From Talinum fruticosum (lineage: Eukaryota > Streptophyta > Magnoliopsida > Caryophyllales > Talinaceae), in the NCBI GenBank assembly GCA_021018815.1, contig JAITYX010000056.1:136501-200500 (forward strand): 64,000 bases of DNA. Direction: 5' to 3'. The notes beneath the pieces are model-generated. The model worked only from the letters and a program-made list of their open reading frames with translations, ran no database searches and was not told the DNA's origin. A program made the translations under genes and the position numbers. The stretch's first letter is position 1; each line of letters starts with the position of its first letter. Of this stretch, positions 21,679 through 34,091 are shown in pieces.

Positions 21679-22034
21679 TCAAGGCTTGATACAACAACAT
21701 CGTCCACCGTAACATAGACCTTTACTGGGATCTAAACTCAAAGCTGCACATTCATGTTTGCGTTCATCAATGTCTTCGCAATTTCCCGCGCTCTTGCAGC
21801 TGGATTTCTCCCATCTCTCCCTGTACAACACACCAAACATTCATTCATTCATAATTCTTCAGATTAATTTATTCCATCACACATTATAATGCGAGGTAAA
21901 CAAAATCGAAGCTAATTTATAAACATGTTTTCTTTTTTTTTTTGGGGAACAATAATAGTGTCGTACCTTAAACTTGAGAAGTGAGAATAAGAAGAGCGAG
22001 CAGAAATGTATGGGAGCAAAGAATCTTAGGAATC
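21679..22034 (-). pseudogene. Cysteine-rich secreted peptide gene, probably decayed
   Basis: The exon at 21679-21820 encodes RERWEKSSCKSAGNC and continues to a CYGGRCCCIKP end. It has seven cysteines spaced C-x5-C-x9-C-x11-C-x4-CCC and stops at 21679. A clean acceptor (TGTACAG) bounds it. About 145 bp upstream, bounded by a donor (AAG|GTACG) at 21967, lies a hydrophobic signal-peptide-like stretch, KILCSHTFLLALLILTSQV. The two would join in frame only if one extra base were present near the end of the first exon. No ATG is left at the expected start (ATT instead). The layout, signal exon plus Cys-rich exon, is typical of plant defensin-like and other small secreted peptides. I do not recognise the specific family. 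Confidence 0.5.
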
Positions 22035-24043
22035 CTTTAAGGGAGCAAAACTCTTAGAGATTGGATCACTCACAGTCTCGGGTCAATATTGAGTCTTAAT
22101 TTGTTGGTAGGTGATATGAGTTATTTTGAATAGAGAGTTTAGTTTATTTATTTAGGTTTTTTGCTCTGTTATCTACAATTATTTTTTTAATTATATGGTT
22201 ACTTTTTAGCTTTGTCAATTATAAAAAAAATATATATAAGAAGAGCGAGCAGAAAAGGAGTGAGCAGAGAGAATCTGGAGAATGCCGTTGAGTAGTGTTA
22301 GATTAGATGAATGAGTATTATGTTAATCGCTATTAACGAATGATATAGTGCCTCTCTCTCTCTATCTGTATATATATACACAAAGAACCGTAGGCGCTCT
22401 TGCCTTGTCTACTATATATTGCTACTAAATCATGAGATTATTACTTACTTGATCAGCTTCAATCATCAGCATCAAAAATTCAAACACTGAATCTGGTGGG
22501 TGTTGCACGTACAGCAGTTTTAATTATATATCATGCGAATAAAGGATGTGCATGTGCTAAATGAATGCGTTGAGTTTAAAACACAAATGCTACTAATGCA
22601 CTCAAACAATGAGAGATTTCTTCATCAGGCTTAATGCCTTTATTCTATTGACAAATATTATTCTCAAAATCAACAATTTTCTTGTGCTGTTTGATGGATC
22701 AAATGTTTTAAGGAGTGGCTTAAGTTTGTAATATTTCTTATAAACTAATATATTGACCATTCAGGAAAAGTAATTGGGTAGGAAAATTTCACTCGCTGCT
22801 ATCAGAAGACAGATCGTCGTATCTTGGGAGATGACCACACTTGATAAATTATATACCAATGCAGTGGGGTGTTTTCGCTCCTACATGATTTTTTTGATAT
22901 ACTTCTAAACTTTAATCTCTTTTTATTTATCTGTGAAATTATTTACATGCTTATCATATTATCCTCATGTTGCATATGTGATAAATTTTATATAATTTGA
23001 TGTACTTTTAATGTATATTTTACTTTACATGTTTTTTTTTTAATAGAACTCCTACGTATGTTTAGCTCTTTATGGGGGCATATATGTTCCTCAATCTGAT
23101 ATGCTTCTGCAACAATATACATGCACGTCCAAACTTTTCCTTTCTTTTTCTAATTTCCTTTTGGGGTTTTTTTTTTTTGGGGGGGTTCCATCCATTCCTT
23201 TAATTAGGAGTTTCCAGCTCTCTATATCTCTCCCTCTCTCTCTCTCACACACACAGAGTGGTGGCTTACAGCAAACAAGCACACACCACTTCAAATTGTT
23301 AATAAACTATTAAAATAAATATCCTAATGGAGAGAATGGTGTAGATCTAGATGGATCCACTAAAGTGGGCAAGATTATTATTCCTTTGAGTCTGCACACT
23401 TGCCTAGGAGAATGTTGTGGGTCCCATTCCCATTCCCCTGTTAGACCAGAATAACAATACAGGAGGCCAGGGTCGTTGTCAGATAATTCCCCGCAATCTC
23501 TCAAACAGCTGGGAAAGAAACTTGTAAATAATTAGTATAAAAATACAATGAATAAAAACCTGGAAAGACAGATGGATATCATATGGTATAGTCGAGCAGT
23601 GATCCACACTCAATGGCAATGGGGATAGTGGTTGTCAATGCTAGGCTCTGAGTATTTGGTTAAACATGAATAGTTAATTATATATTCTAGTCTGTTTGCT
23701 TTCAGATCACAAAGCTCTGAGTATGCTGCTAAACCTAAACCAAACCCTCAACAGAAACATCTAAAACATGTTCCTTTAAACATAATGGTAGATAACTGAT
23801 CAAGATCAAAGTGAAGAGTTAACAACCAAAATAACCCACGTATTCCTATATGTTAGGTTTTAGAAACAAGTCGCCCACCATAGTCAAGAAATCTAACGAG
23901 GGAATAAGACAGATGAGAAGTGAGAGGGCTAAAACAAGAGTACGAAATTTTTTAAAATTAGAAACTGAAAAGAGGAGGAAAGCTCAAAAAGGCCAGAATT
24001 TTATTTTTTTTTTTACTTTGTGCAGTATCTTTTTAGACTTTAA
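22035..24043. other. Intergenic
   Basis: At 22238-22280 a degenerate duplicate of the signal-peptide exon above is present (shared AAGAAGAGCGAGCAGAAA on the plus strand). A G-run and CT/CA-rich tract lie at 23165-23260. No further gene was recognised. The right part holds the probable 3' UTR of the Dof gene. Confidence 0.45.
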
Positions 24044-25750
24044 TTACCAAGATCCTCCCATGCCCAACATGCCACTCCAATACCCAGTTGAATCCCCTGC
24101 TGTTCTCTTGTTTGCTCATTATTCTGATCAGCACTTGTGTTGACTTGCTTCAAATCTTCAAATGGGAACAAAAGCCTTCCATTATTATTGTTTGTCCCTT
24201 GTTGTTGTTGCACCCCTCCTTGCAAATTATCAAATCCATTCCCGAGCCCATCAAGGGAGAAATTCAGGGTTGACTTGAAATCCTGCAGGGTGGGAAACCC
24301 TGATGGTGATGAATACGCAACATTTGGATCGGCTACTGGCATGGGCATAAATGGAGTTAGCCCCCTTGAAGATGTAAGCCCGTTAAGCAGCTCCAAGGCG
24401 GATAGATGATGGTGATTAGCACTGGCATGATCAGTACTTGTAGCAGCCGAAGAAGCAGAATTAGGGATTTGGGTCTTTGGATTGGCTATGGTGGGCAACT
24501 GAATAAATTCAGAGAGGGTTCTGAATTCTTGATGGGTAGTTGGTGGGAAACCCAAATTGAGATCTTGGCCTTGGTGATGGATCTTAGGGTTCTGGGAGAG
24601 ATGGGATATCGACTGGGAAGAAACCAAATTATGATGATGATCGTGCAGTGCAAGCTTCTTAGAAGCTGAGGAGGAAGAAGAGGAGGAGGAATTAGAGGAA
24701 GATGATCGCTTGTTCTTCCTGGAACCACCGCCGACAGGAATGTTCCTCAAAGAGCCACCCTCAGTCCAATACCTTCTGCAAGTCTTGCAAAAATACCTCG
24801 GTTGAGTAAGGCTGTAATTGTTGTAGTAGCAGAACTTGGTATTGGTTGAATTGCACCTTGGGCAGTTCAAAGCTTGGTCCTTTTGAGGCCTCGCTTTCGG
24901 TGGAGTGGTGTTGTTGTTTGAAATGATACTGGAGCATGCAGTTGCTGCTGCTATTGCAGAGGAACATGTATTTGGAACTAGTATCTCTTCCATGGGCTTC
25001 ACCACTATCTCCTATAATACCGCCAAAGAAAAAGTGAGCAAAAAAGGAAGAGGAAAATGGACAGAAAGCAATGACTAATACACAGACAAAAAAAAAAAAA
25101 AGGAAACCTATTGAGCTTCAAGATCCACCAAAGCAGGTTTTGAACAAATAACAAAAGGGCATAAGCAGTAGATGAAGACAGCTGACAAAAAGGGGGTGGG
25201 GGGGATGAAAACAAGCCAAAACCAAACAAAATAAGCACAAACAAAATTAACTGGTTTTCTTACACTTTTCAGAGGATTTTAGCAGCAAGAAGAAGGAAGA
25301 ACTAGCTAGCTAATTGATAATAATACTAACAAATTAATCCTTTTTCATCCCCCTCTTCGTGATCTGGTCTCCTCCTTTCCTTTTTCTTTTTTTTTTTTTT
25401 TTGGGTTTTGTTTTCTTTTCAGGCAGAAAGATGAACACTTGGAATCGAAAGACATAATTTTGCAAAGGTGAAGGAGTTGCACCAGTTATCAACATAATTA
25501 TTCACCTCTTTATTTTAACCATAATACAAACACGAAATTTATGAAGAAAATTCCCTAGAAAAGCGATGAAATAGAGAGATAATTTGCGAATGGAAGAGGG
25601 CTTAGATCATCAAATCAAATCAAATCAAATGAAAAGGAAGAAAAAGGCAATTCAAAGAGGGAGGGAGGGATGTCACTCTCTCTGTGTCTTTCTAATATTA
25701 ATATTTGTTTGTGTTGAATATAATACCTGTGGCCATTGAGCAGTGTCCAT
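24044..25750 (-). CDS. Dof zinc-finger transcription factor
   Basis: Plant-specific nuclear DNA-binding factor that recognises AAAG cores. Exon 1 (25727-25750) encodes MDTAQWPQ and exon 2 (24044-25011) starts [10 protein letters not shown], the usual start of the DOF2.1/DOF4.6-type group. The single C2C2 finger is complete: [12 protein letters not shown] through [10 protein letters not shown], spacing C-x2-C-x21-C-x2-C, followed by [13 protein letters not shown] Ser-rich run, His repeats and conserved C-terminal blocks ([34 protein letters not shown]) follow. As read, the last residues are frameshifted. One more G in the run 24094-24097 would restore a [13 protein letters not shown] end at 24044, typical of the group, and give 330 residues. 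As read the frame ends at 24040. Confidence 0.92.
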
Positions 25751-26291
25751 TGAATTGATGATGAAGTTGAAGACCAAAAAGAAAGAGAAGCAGCGGCAAA
25801 GGTACGGTGGGCTAAAGCTTTTTAAAAAGTTGCGAAAATTTTCCTCTTTTTGCAGCTCCCGGCCTCTTCAAAAGCAGAGAAAGGGGTATAACTCTTTATG
25901 TCTCTCTCCCCTCTCTCTCTCCCTCCTCCCCCTCCGTCCCTCCCTCTGTGTAGACGTTCTTCTTCTGTGTGTGTCTTGGTTTGCTTTATGTGCTACTGCT
26001 GAGGTGTGAGATAAAGGTAGAATTAGAGAGAAGCATAAATAAATAAATAAATACCCCCCCTTTTCATCAGGTAGATAAATTAATTACGGGGAAGAAAGCT
26101 AGCTTGGTAGTAAGACTACTGCAAAAAAATTAGCATGGCTTGTGTCACATGAAATGAAGAGAATAAAGGAATATAATTGTATTAATTAACATGCATAACC
26201 CTGTTGCATACGTCTATTCTGCTGGTAGTGGGTGGCAATGGGCTTTTCTGTCTTTTGCCGACCAAATTAAAATTTAAAACCACTCACCTTA

Positions 26292-26326
<35 letters not shown>

Positions 26327-28684
26327 TCAACTCCTCCTCCATATTCCGCCTCTCAGATTGCGCTTCAGGTTCTTTCTCTTTTAAGTTGCTTCGCACCAAT
26401 CTGTGCTCATTCTCAAACTTTATTCACGCTTCATTTGTGCAATTATCCGTTGAAGTTATTAAAGTCAAAAAGTATTACATTGATAAATCAAGAGGTAATG
26501 AACATATTTATAAGCTTGTAATAAATTACTTTTCTTGTTGTCAATTGGTTTTGATATGGAACCTCGTGGGCTTATATGCTTTGACCCAAATTTAACATTG
26601 TATTAGAGCCGAGGTTACTCATCGTTTGTCACCGCCACCCCATCGGATCATGCCAAATGTTGGGTTTTAGTAGTAGCCCAAGGCTTTAAGCAACTTTATG
26701 AACTTATGAGTTACTCATCCCATTGCCAATTATTTTACTGTTAATTTTTATCTTTCATAAAAATTCCCTTTAAATTATCTTACTGTTAATTTTTCTAGTA
26801 TCTTTTGAATTGTGAAAATCATTTCTTTGAAAAGTAGAAAACATATATACTATGGTTGATTTTCTAGATATTATTGCCAGTAAAATGACAACACTTATGG
26901 AGAGTGACATTGACTTTATTATAATTCAAATTAGAGGCTAGTATATTAATTATTTTGTTGTTCATGCAGTATAATATATATGCGTATACTTTGTTGAATA
27001 CCCGAAATCAAGACGATAAAATAACTAAAGTAATAATTGATAACCATAAGCCATATTACACTAGAATTTAAGATAATTTACATATAGAGAATCTCATGAA
27101 TTAAAATTAAAAAAATAAAATTGAAAGAAAGTATAAAATCATATCACTCTAGAATCATTAAAAAGTAAAGTGTAAGTAATAAATTATAATGAAATTGAGA
27201 GCGTAGTATTGATGATAATGTAGGTAGGAACATACAACCAAGGTTGGAAATGCATGATTCATTATGATTTGACAATAATAAAAAGGATAAAAATAGAAAT
27301 GTAATTCCGACTCCAATTATAGATACATTACAGTTAATTTACTCTGAAAAATCAAAATGTAGATAGCTTGTTTGATACGTTTGGGAATGAAGATGGGCAA
27401 TCCACACTCAGTATTTTTGTCATTAGATGTACAGTACAGTACACATGTTGAGCCCTGATGAACGCAACACAACACATAGATCAAATTTAATGACATAAGA
27501 CATGTGCTTAATTAGAGTACATAAATATGTTTAGGGTGTTCATTTGCTGTCAAGGTTACCTGCCGAGTGACAGAGAGAATTGAAAGAGAGACAACTGACA
27601 AAGAATGGAATGCAATGCAATTGTGCTTTTGACTGAGTAGCTGGATCTGTCCTCCACAGCTTTTTCCATAATTCACCAAAATTAAATGGCTTTCGCTACT
27701 TGTTCATTCCTTCTGTCCTTACTTTTACGAGCAATCTTGTGATTTCATGCTTCACTTTCCTTCAACGCTACCTTCCAGTCCCAGTTCCCTTACTCTTTTT
27801 CTTTTCTTTTTAAGCTTTGAATCTCATATCTGGTCAAAATTAACAATTCAATGCTGCTCCAAAATTTAGTGCATGCAAAATTCATTGCTACTTCAAATAT
27901 TACCTCTCTTTAACTGCTTACTTTCACTGCAAAAGGCAACAAATTCACACAGTCCAATTCCCCGAATCCTACTCATCTTCATGCCTTTCTCACTTAGAGG
28001 TTATTTAGCGACTTTAGTTGCTGATCCGAAGTTCTTCCTTCTCCACAATGAAGCTTGATTAAACTATTCCCAAAGTTGCTTGTCTGGTTACTGGTTGGAA
28101 GGAGATCGAGCGCACAAGTATAAGTATATGATCATATGCCATGTCAGTGGCTAATGTAAAGAAAATAGATAGAGAAGCAGTCTAAATTTAGTTTTATAGG
28201 TCATTCTAACCATACTTATTTGAATCATAAAATATTTATATAATTTGTGATAATCATAATTATAAAACTAGTGAAATTGTCATGGACTATGTAGACAGGC
28301 GGACCTTTGTTTCTGCTAAATGAATTATAAAACTAGTTCTTCTAACTTCATAAATGTAAAGAAACCCAATTTATCTAAGTTATTCAAAAGTGTAAACCAA
28401 CAGATATATTAAGACATATTATATCAGCTTAAATGGAAGAGGGCCACGAGTGGAGAGAGAGTAATGTTGAAGTTGGGAAATAGAAGCCGTCAAAACTCAC
28501 AAGTGGAGGAGACCACTGTAGGTTACAGCACAGTTGCAGTGGCCCATCCCATGGGCATAAAAAATCAACGGGCAGTAGTTGAGCTTAGGCCCCCTTTTTC
28601 ACTTCTTTTCTCTCCCTTCCAACCACCACCGATTGCCCTCCCTCCTCCCCCTCTCTACGTACATCCCCTCAACCTCAACCCCAA

Positions 28685-28685
<1 letters not shown>
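25751..28685. other. Dof upstream region and intergenic
   Basis: Contains the Dof promoter and 5' UTR, with a TA microsatellite near 26303-26325. A Copia-like LTR end plus primer site is at about 26330-26610 (listed separately). No gene was recognised in 26.7-28.4 kb. The plus strand at 28560-28685 is pyrimidine-rich and UTR-like, but leads into no recognised coding exon. Confidence 0.45.
26330..26610 (+). mobile_element. Truncated Copia-type LTR end with primer site
   Basis: The sequence TTTAACA is followed directly by TTGTATTAGAGCC (26598-26610). This is close to the initiator-Met tRNA primer site TGGTATCAGAGCC that follows the left LTR of many Copia elements. The preceding 250 bp would then be LTR. 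No second LTR and no coding remnant are nearby, so this is at most a truncated relic. The left boundary is arbitrary. Confidence 0.3.

Positions 28686-28711
<26 letters not shown>
28686..28711. repeat. (CT)n microsatellite
   Basis: A pure CT dinucleotide run within a longer pyrimidine-rich tract on the plus strand, of the kind common in plant 5' UTRs. Confidence 0.8.
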
Positions 28712-28718
<7 letters not shown>

Positions 28719-29282
28719 CTCTCACCTTCTATCCTTTTCTTGTAACAATACCAGCTTAAGTTTCATAAAAATGCACCTCATATTTCATAAAATGCTGACA
28801 AAATAAATGATAGACGTAGACAAAGCAATTACGAAAATATACACATGCTAAACACACATCCCTCAAATGATCCAACTCTGTTTCAAATTCAAAGACATCA
28901 TGAATCTGTGAATATGCAATAACAACTCTGAGATAAATACAGACCCAATATCTTTCTGCTTTATTTGGAGAACCTGCCCTCGGCTCAGTAAGCCCTACAT
29001 TGTTCAAATGACGACAGATCACTGTTAGCAGAACTTGAAGTGCGCGACTCTCCTGATCCCAGATAAGAGTAGACGAACCTGCATTTTCACCCAATACAAC
29101 TCACAAGTCATAACATCTGCTATCTTTAGGAGCAATGGCTGTGAATCAAGTCCAATATCTTTAAATAGGATACTCAACTGCTGTAATAAAATCCATAGCA
29201 CAGACAACCTGTCTCTCCCATGTTGATGAAACATTTCACGCGTTTTCTCAACAAACTAACACACTTCCCTCTTAAATTAGAA

Positions 29283-31606
29283 TTAGAAAGGCCACAAATC
29301 CCCCAAAAGGACTTCCGAGCCTGACAATGCAATGCTGGACTTTTACCTCTCGTAATCACCAAGTGCTCAAATGAACCTTCTGAGCCGTCACGCCTGGTTG
29401 CTCGACATACGTCCATTTCAATATGCCTGCCCCTTTTTTGGGGCATAAAAATTATTCTACCCCAACCACTCCCCAGATCAGCATGGCCGGTTTCCTCCCC
29501 TTCCTCTTCCTCTTCATACTCGCTAAGGGCATCGAATTCCTTTGCATCAGAGTCATACCAAGAAGCACCAGGCACAATCTCATCATCTTCCTCATCAAAC
29601 TGGTCATCTGAGGATTGTTAAGAGAGGTATACAACATTCACAGACTATAAAGCCCCTCACAAACAACAACGAACTACTCCATCCACACATAAGCACCCAG
29701 AATTTACAACATTGAAAAATCCAACAGAAGAGCCACCTTTTCATAACCAGAAAATAAGCACCAAATCACAGAACCCAACTACTTCAAGCTGATCAATCAG
29801 GAATCAAAATCATTCAGCAAATACGTTGGAATAAGTAATATGTAAGTGATAGTGGACTACATATAAACAGGTACAATAACATTCATGGACCCGAATTTGA
29901 CATGAGCACAAAAGTAGCATTTCTCTTGGGGTTTTCAAATAGTGCACGGTAAAAGCAATCAATAGCGATCGATAAAGCATAGCAAAAATTATCCGGTTTT
30001 GAAGCATTGAGAATCAAGAGACACTAGCTATAGTTATTCCTACAAATTGAAAAGACAGCCTTTGGGTCAAAGGGTATGCAATATGCATACAAGATAAGTT
30101 CTGCTTTTGGAGGAATTAAGAGCCTAATAAAGCCCACATAGCATATGGACTTTGGCCAAATAATGATGGGACCTCAGACAGAAAATATGACCACAGGGAT
30201 TAACCTTCACCATTTTCGGTACTTATGAGCATGAAATCAATCCTTTTCAATAGGACACCAGAAGAAAACAAGTTTTATGGAAATCTAATTAGTTGCAATC
30301 AATGCAAGTAAATTAATGTAAAGTATTACCCTTATGAGCCAGATTTTAAAAAAGAGAATATTCATTGACTTGTTCTGATCTAGGTCCACCCCGGCCTTGT
30401 TGATTCAATTATTGCCTTGTTGATTCAGCCAATTATGCAGAATAACATTAGAATGACTCTTGAAATGACAGTAAGCCAGCCAATTATGCAGATTAATATT
30501 AGAATGAATCTTGCAATGACAGCTTTCACAAGTTCTTTAAGTTCTTTCCGCCATTGGCCAACCTATGTCCATTATTCAAGAGTGGTACTGCCCAACCTTA
30601 TGAAACTCGGCTCTCCGTAGCACACTCACCAAGCAGCAATTATGCATGATGGCAATATAAATGCATCATGAGGGGTGAACTTCAAAAAATCTCATTGGAG
30701 GAGGATAAGTAGTAGTGTGTTTGATCCTAGTACCCATAATCTATCCCAGGCTGAAGTCCACAGAAAGGCATCCCGTGAACAAAGAACTATGGCCTTCAAT
30801 ATATGATGAGTGAAAATGTTCAGACAGCATCATTTATCTCCAAAATATAGAGTGTACTCAAATAAAACAAACACGAAATGCTCCAGAAATAGTTCTGAGA
30901 GCGGAAAAAAATCTCAACATTTTCAAGTAGGTCAAATTTGCTGAAGGAAGGGAAAAATGCTAACAATTAAACAACTAAAGCGAAACCCTTGGCCCAATCA
31001 AGTGTTAGCCCCTACCTCCATCTCTGTGAATCCCATTATCATCATGGCCATTCTTAGACCCATGTCATGGACACATACAAGTATGAGGAATCACCTTGGA
31101 TAACAATCGGAATGCACCTCAAGCCAATCCCCTAGTACAGAGTAAGTTAAGTAAGTTAAGTTCTGACTCCTGACCAGTAAGCTGCCATAATACTTATCCC
31201 CAAACTAAACCCCTCATGGAATGGAAGCAAGAAATTCAAATAACAAAAGCAAGAAGAGGCATGGCTATTGCTATACTAGAGCTGAAACCAACAACTTAGG
31301 CAAAACAACCCCCAAAAACTGGCTGAGAGTAAGTCTTAAGCCCATCGTTAGGCTAAAGAGTTTAGATTATGTAACCTTTGTGCCTCAGAAGCTTGTCATC
31401 AATATAGCTAAGCTTGTGGATATTCAAACAAAATTATCCAAGAAATTTGTGGCCAACTATATTTTGCACAAAGAGAAACTACTCCAAACAGAACTCAACA
31501 TAAAAGATAATGCATACCATAGTCAACTTTTAGATCCTCTAGATTTCTTTTTGCATGCAATTCCTTCAAAGTGTCAAATTTTATGCCATCAAGAGGCCAC
31601 ATCTCC
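29283..31606 (-). pseudogene. METTL17/Rsm22-like gene, C-terminal exons only
   Basis: Two exons of the plant homologue of the mitochondrial small-subunit assembly methyltransferase METTL17 (Rsm22). Exon 31518-31606 encodes EMWPLDGIKFDTLKELHAKR, matching the family's REPWPLDG block. Exon 29283-29607 encodes the acidic tail and the conserved GWGRIIFMPQKRGRHIEMDV, then VCRATRRDGSEGSFEHLVIT. The exons join in phase. The family's final WGDLWPF is reached only if the G-run (plus-strand C-run 29300-29304) had one more base. As read, the frame runs on past it. The SAM-binding core and the Fe-S Cys region of the family were not found up to 33.6 kb, so this looks 5'-truncated. The 31518-31606 exon begins with a valid acceptor. 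Alternative: a chimeric gene using the exon near 33.35-33.6 kb. Confidence 0.8.
29608..31517 (-). other. Intron of the METTL17-like fragment
   Basis: 1.9 kb between two in-phase exons. Donor ATG|GTATGC lies at 31517 and acceptor CCTCAG at 29608. Long open frames on the plus strand, such as 31221-31613, partly overlap the minus-strand exon and show no family similarity, so I treat them as chance. A near-duplicate phrase, GCCAATTATGCAGA(A/T)TAA, occurs twice at about 30428-30500. Confidence 0.55.
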
Positions 31607-33329
31607 CTGCTAACAAAGGCAGATAATCCATTATTAATTATTCTGAAATTTAGAATAACATACAACATTAACAAATTGAAAGTGGAAATTCAAAATAACT
31701 TTTCACAGGAAAGTTCGTTGATTGTAATAAGCAATGCCCTAGGAGAGTTCATTGATTGTAATAAGAAACGACATAAGATACATTTCTAATGCATCCCCCA
31801 AGCTTCTGAAAGACGGTATCCTGCTGCATGTCAGAGCCTTACAACTATCTTTCCCCATTAGTACATCGTTGTGACCCCAAACACTCAGTGATAAGCACCT
31901 CTATAACGGGTCCAAAAGGTCAGGATGTATGCTACATTGCTCCTACCTTTTTCAAGATTGATGTAACCAGGAAGAAAGGATGAACTGCTATCAATTGGTA
32001 GAATACAAAGATGTGCAAGGAGAAAAACTGAACTCATAAACACCTATTTGCCAAACACACAACCAAAAGCAATAATGAAACAACCTTAACAGGAATTAAC
32101 AAGTAAACCCATACCATATCAAGTAAATGCAATTCTATTGATTAATTCAGACAGTTTGGATTATGAATTAGTACTCTAACACTACTCCAAACCTCAATTA
32201 GGTTTGGAATAAATTGTTGGAAGTCCACTTTCCAAGAATATAGCATACTCAGATTTCATTCAACTGAATGCTGCTAAATATAACTTTTAAACCCAAAGAA
32301 ATTTTATCCAAATAGGAAGTTCAACCACGTACACAACACAATTGAGGTGCAGCAATCAAATGAAGAAAACTTGCTGTGCTCATTTCATTAATTGGGCTAA
32401 CAACCATTTCCAAATCTCAAAGTAATTAGCAACAAGTAACAACCATAAGTGCTGCTTAGTGCTTACAACTAGAATACTAGAGTGGAATCAAATGCAAAAC
32501 TTGAGCCAAGTTTCTTCACACTCAAAATTGAACTATTACAAAATAAAGCAGAGAATATATGAGAGAGGCGACATGGAATCGAAGGAAAAGTATAGATTTG
32601 TGTTCTAAAGTGTATATTTGTGTTTCATAATCATAACAGATAGCTTGAATAATCAAGAAAAAAAAAGACATTATTATGCTTGTCTCAAAGATTAAGCCAT
32701 GCATGTGTAAGTATGAACTAATTCAGACTGTGAAACTGCGAAAGACTCATGAGAGATATAAGTCCTTTTCGAACTCTAACACCCAAGCATGCTATGACTT
32801 GTATTCTAGTGTTACCAAAATACCTATTCCTGATAGACATGTAAACCTCGAGAAAAAACAAGCTAACCTCAAATAGTTGTGAAGTACTAACTCGAGTAAC
32901 CACTTCAATTTCGAAACAATTAAGCTCATAATAATACTTTTCATAGGCGCAGTAAGATCTAATTTCTATCAGTCCTCAAATAATTTAGCAATCGTTGGGG
33001 TCTATTCAATATATACAAACAATGTTAAATACTTTGGTTATCTCTTTTAAAGACACTTGTTTAACTCAATTCTCAAATCTCGGCTAAGTTCAACTCGCAA
33101 TTTGACAAGAACACATAATTCACAACTTAACAACCAAGCATGCTAGAAATATCAACAATGGCTGAAACAAGAAGGTAAGTTCACGTACAATAAAGTCTTA
33201 CGAGCCATAAAATTCACATGCATTCAACACCAAACAAGCATCCAATTCGATTTATTTTTAAATTACTAAGTTTAGGGAGAGAAGAGAACTACCCACCACG
33301 AGTACTAACTAGTGGCCTACGAATTGGTT
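31607..33329. other. Non-coding stretch, possible intron
   Basis: AT-rich DNA. I looked on the minus strand for upstream METTL17 exons (core methyltransferase, FVQRLQRT-type and FVALRRG-type blocks) and saw none. Nothing else was recognised. Confidence 0.45.
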
Positions 33330-33605
33330 ACCGCTTGAAGAAATGAATCTTGGAACCGAGAGAATCCTTGCTGCCACGGCCGTCTCTGCCTTTAGGCAGT
33401 CCGGACGCAACCAAATGCACCGCTACGGCAACCACCGCGGCCCAAAACAGGAGATTCCGGCCCTTCTCATGCTCCTCCTCCCTATCTTCCACGCATCTCA
33501 AGGCTCGTCAGAGACGAACTGAGCCGAGGGCGGTAGATTGCTACCGCCGCTGCCCTCACTCTCTCTCCCCTGCGCTCTCTGTCTCCCTGCGCGACTAGCT
33601 GAGAA
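33330..33605 (-). other. GC-rich candidate first exon / promoter
   Basis: A sharply GC-rich 270 bp block with a purine/CT-rich start sits in AT-rich DNA, as expected for a plant 5' UTR of a leftward transcript. One minus-strand frame encodes HEKGRNLLFWAAVVAVAVHL, a membrane-segment-like stretch, and runs to KIHFFKR. A possible donor (CG|GTAACC) at 33333/33334 has the phase needed to splice into the METTL17-like exon at 31606. No ATG precedes the stretch in that frame. Upstream of the next stop it is open only from about 33490, so coding is unproven. Confidence 0.4.
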
Positions 33606-34091
33606 GGAAGGAGCGTCAGGGTAGGTTTTTACGGTTACTTAAAACTGGTACAATTTTTCATAATTAATTTTATAATTATTTTATTTTATTATTTTTTATA
33701 ATTATTTATAATTGTTTACAACTCCTTATAATTATGGGTGAGCAATAAGTCATGACAGATCCGACCCATTACTATAAAGGGTCGTGTCAGATTAGAAAAA
33801 ATTAAATAGATCGAACCAGGGTCATGAGCCAAGTGACCGTGACTCGTCTTAAAATTTGTAGCGACCAAAACCCAAATACGGAGAAATATATTTCAACGTC
33901 TGGGAAAATGTACAATGTAATCAACTACAGGAAGAATTATACTTTGTACAAACTCCTTCACTGTTACATCCTTTAACTATTCGGGTGACTACAAAATCTC
34001 ATACAGCATATTAGCTAAGGAGCAAGCTCATCTAACAGCTATCAATCGACAAATACAACATACAATATCCGGCAATTTCAGGTGGCAAAAA
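33606..34091. other. Intergenic
   Basis: AT-rich DNA between the GC-rich block and the DEG8-like relic. No exon was recognised. A few TTTATAATTATTT-type repeats lie at 33650-33740. Confidence 0.4.

Noticed and set aside
28560..28750. Plus-strand promoter/5' UTR-like pyrimidine tract
   Set aside because: It leads into the tail-to-tail METTL17 fragment and no coding exon follows, so no gene is annotated.
31221..31613. 130-codon plus-strand frame
   Set aside because: It overlaps the minus-strand METTL17-like exon 31518-31606, shows no similarity and lies otherwise in an intron.
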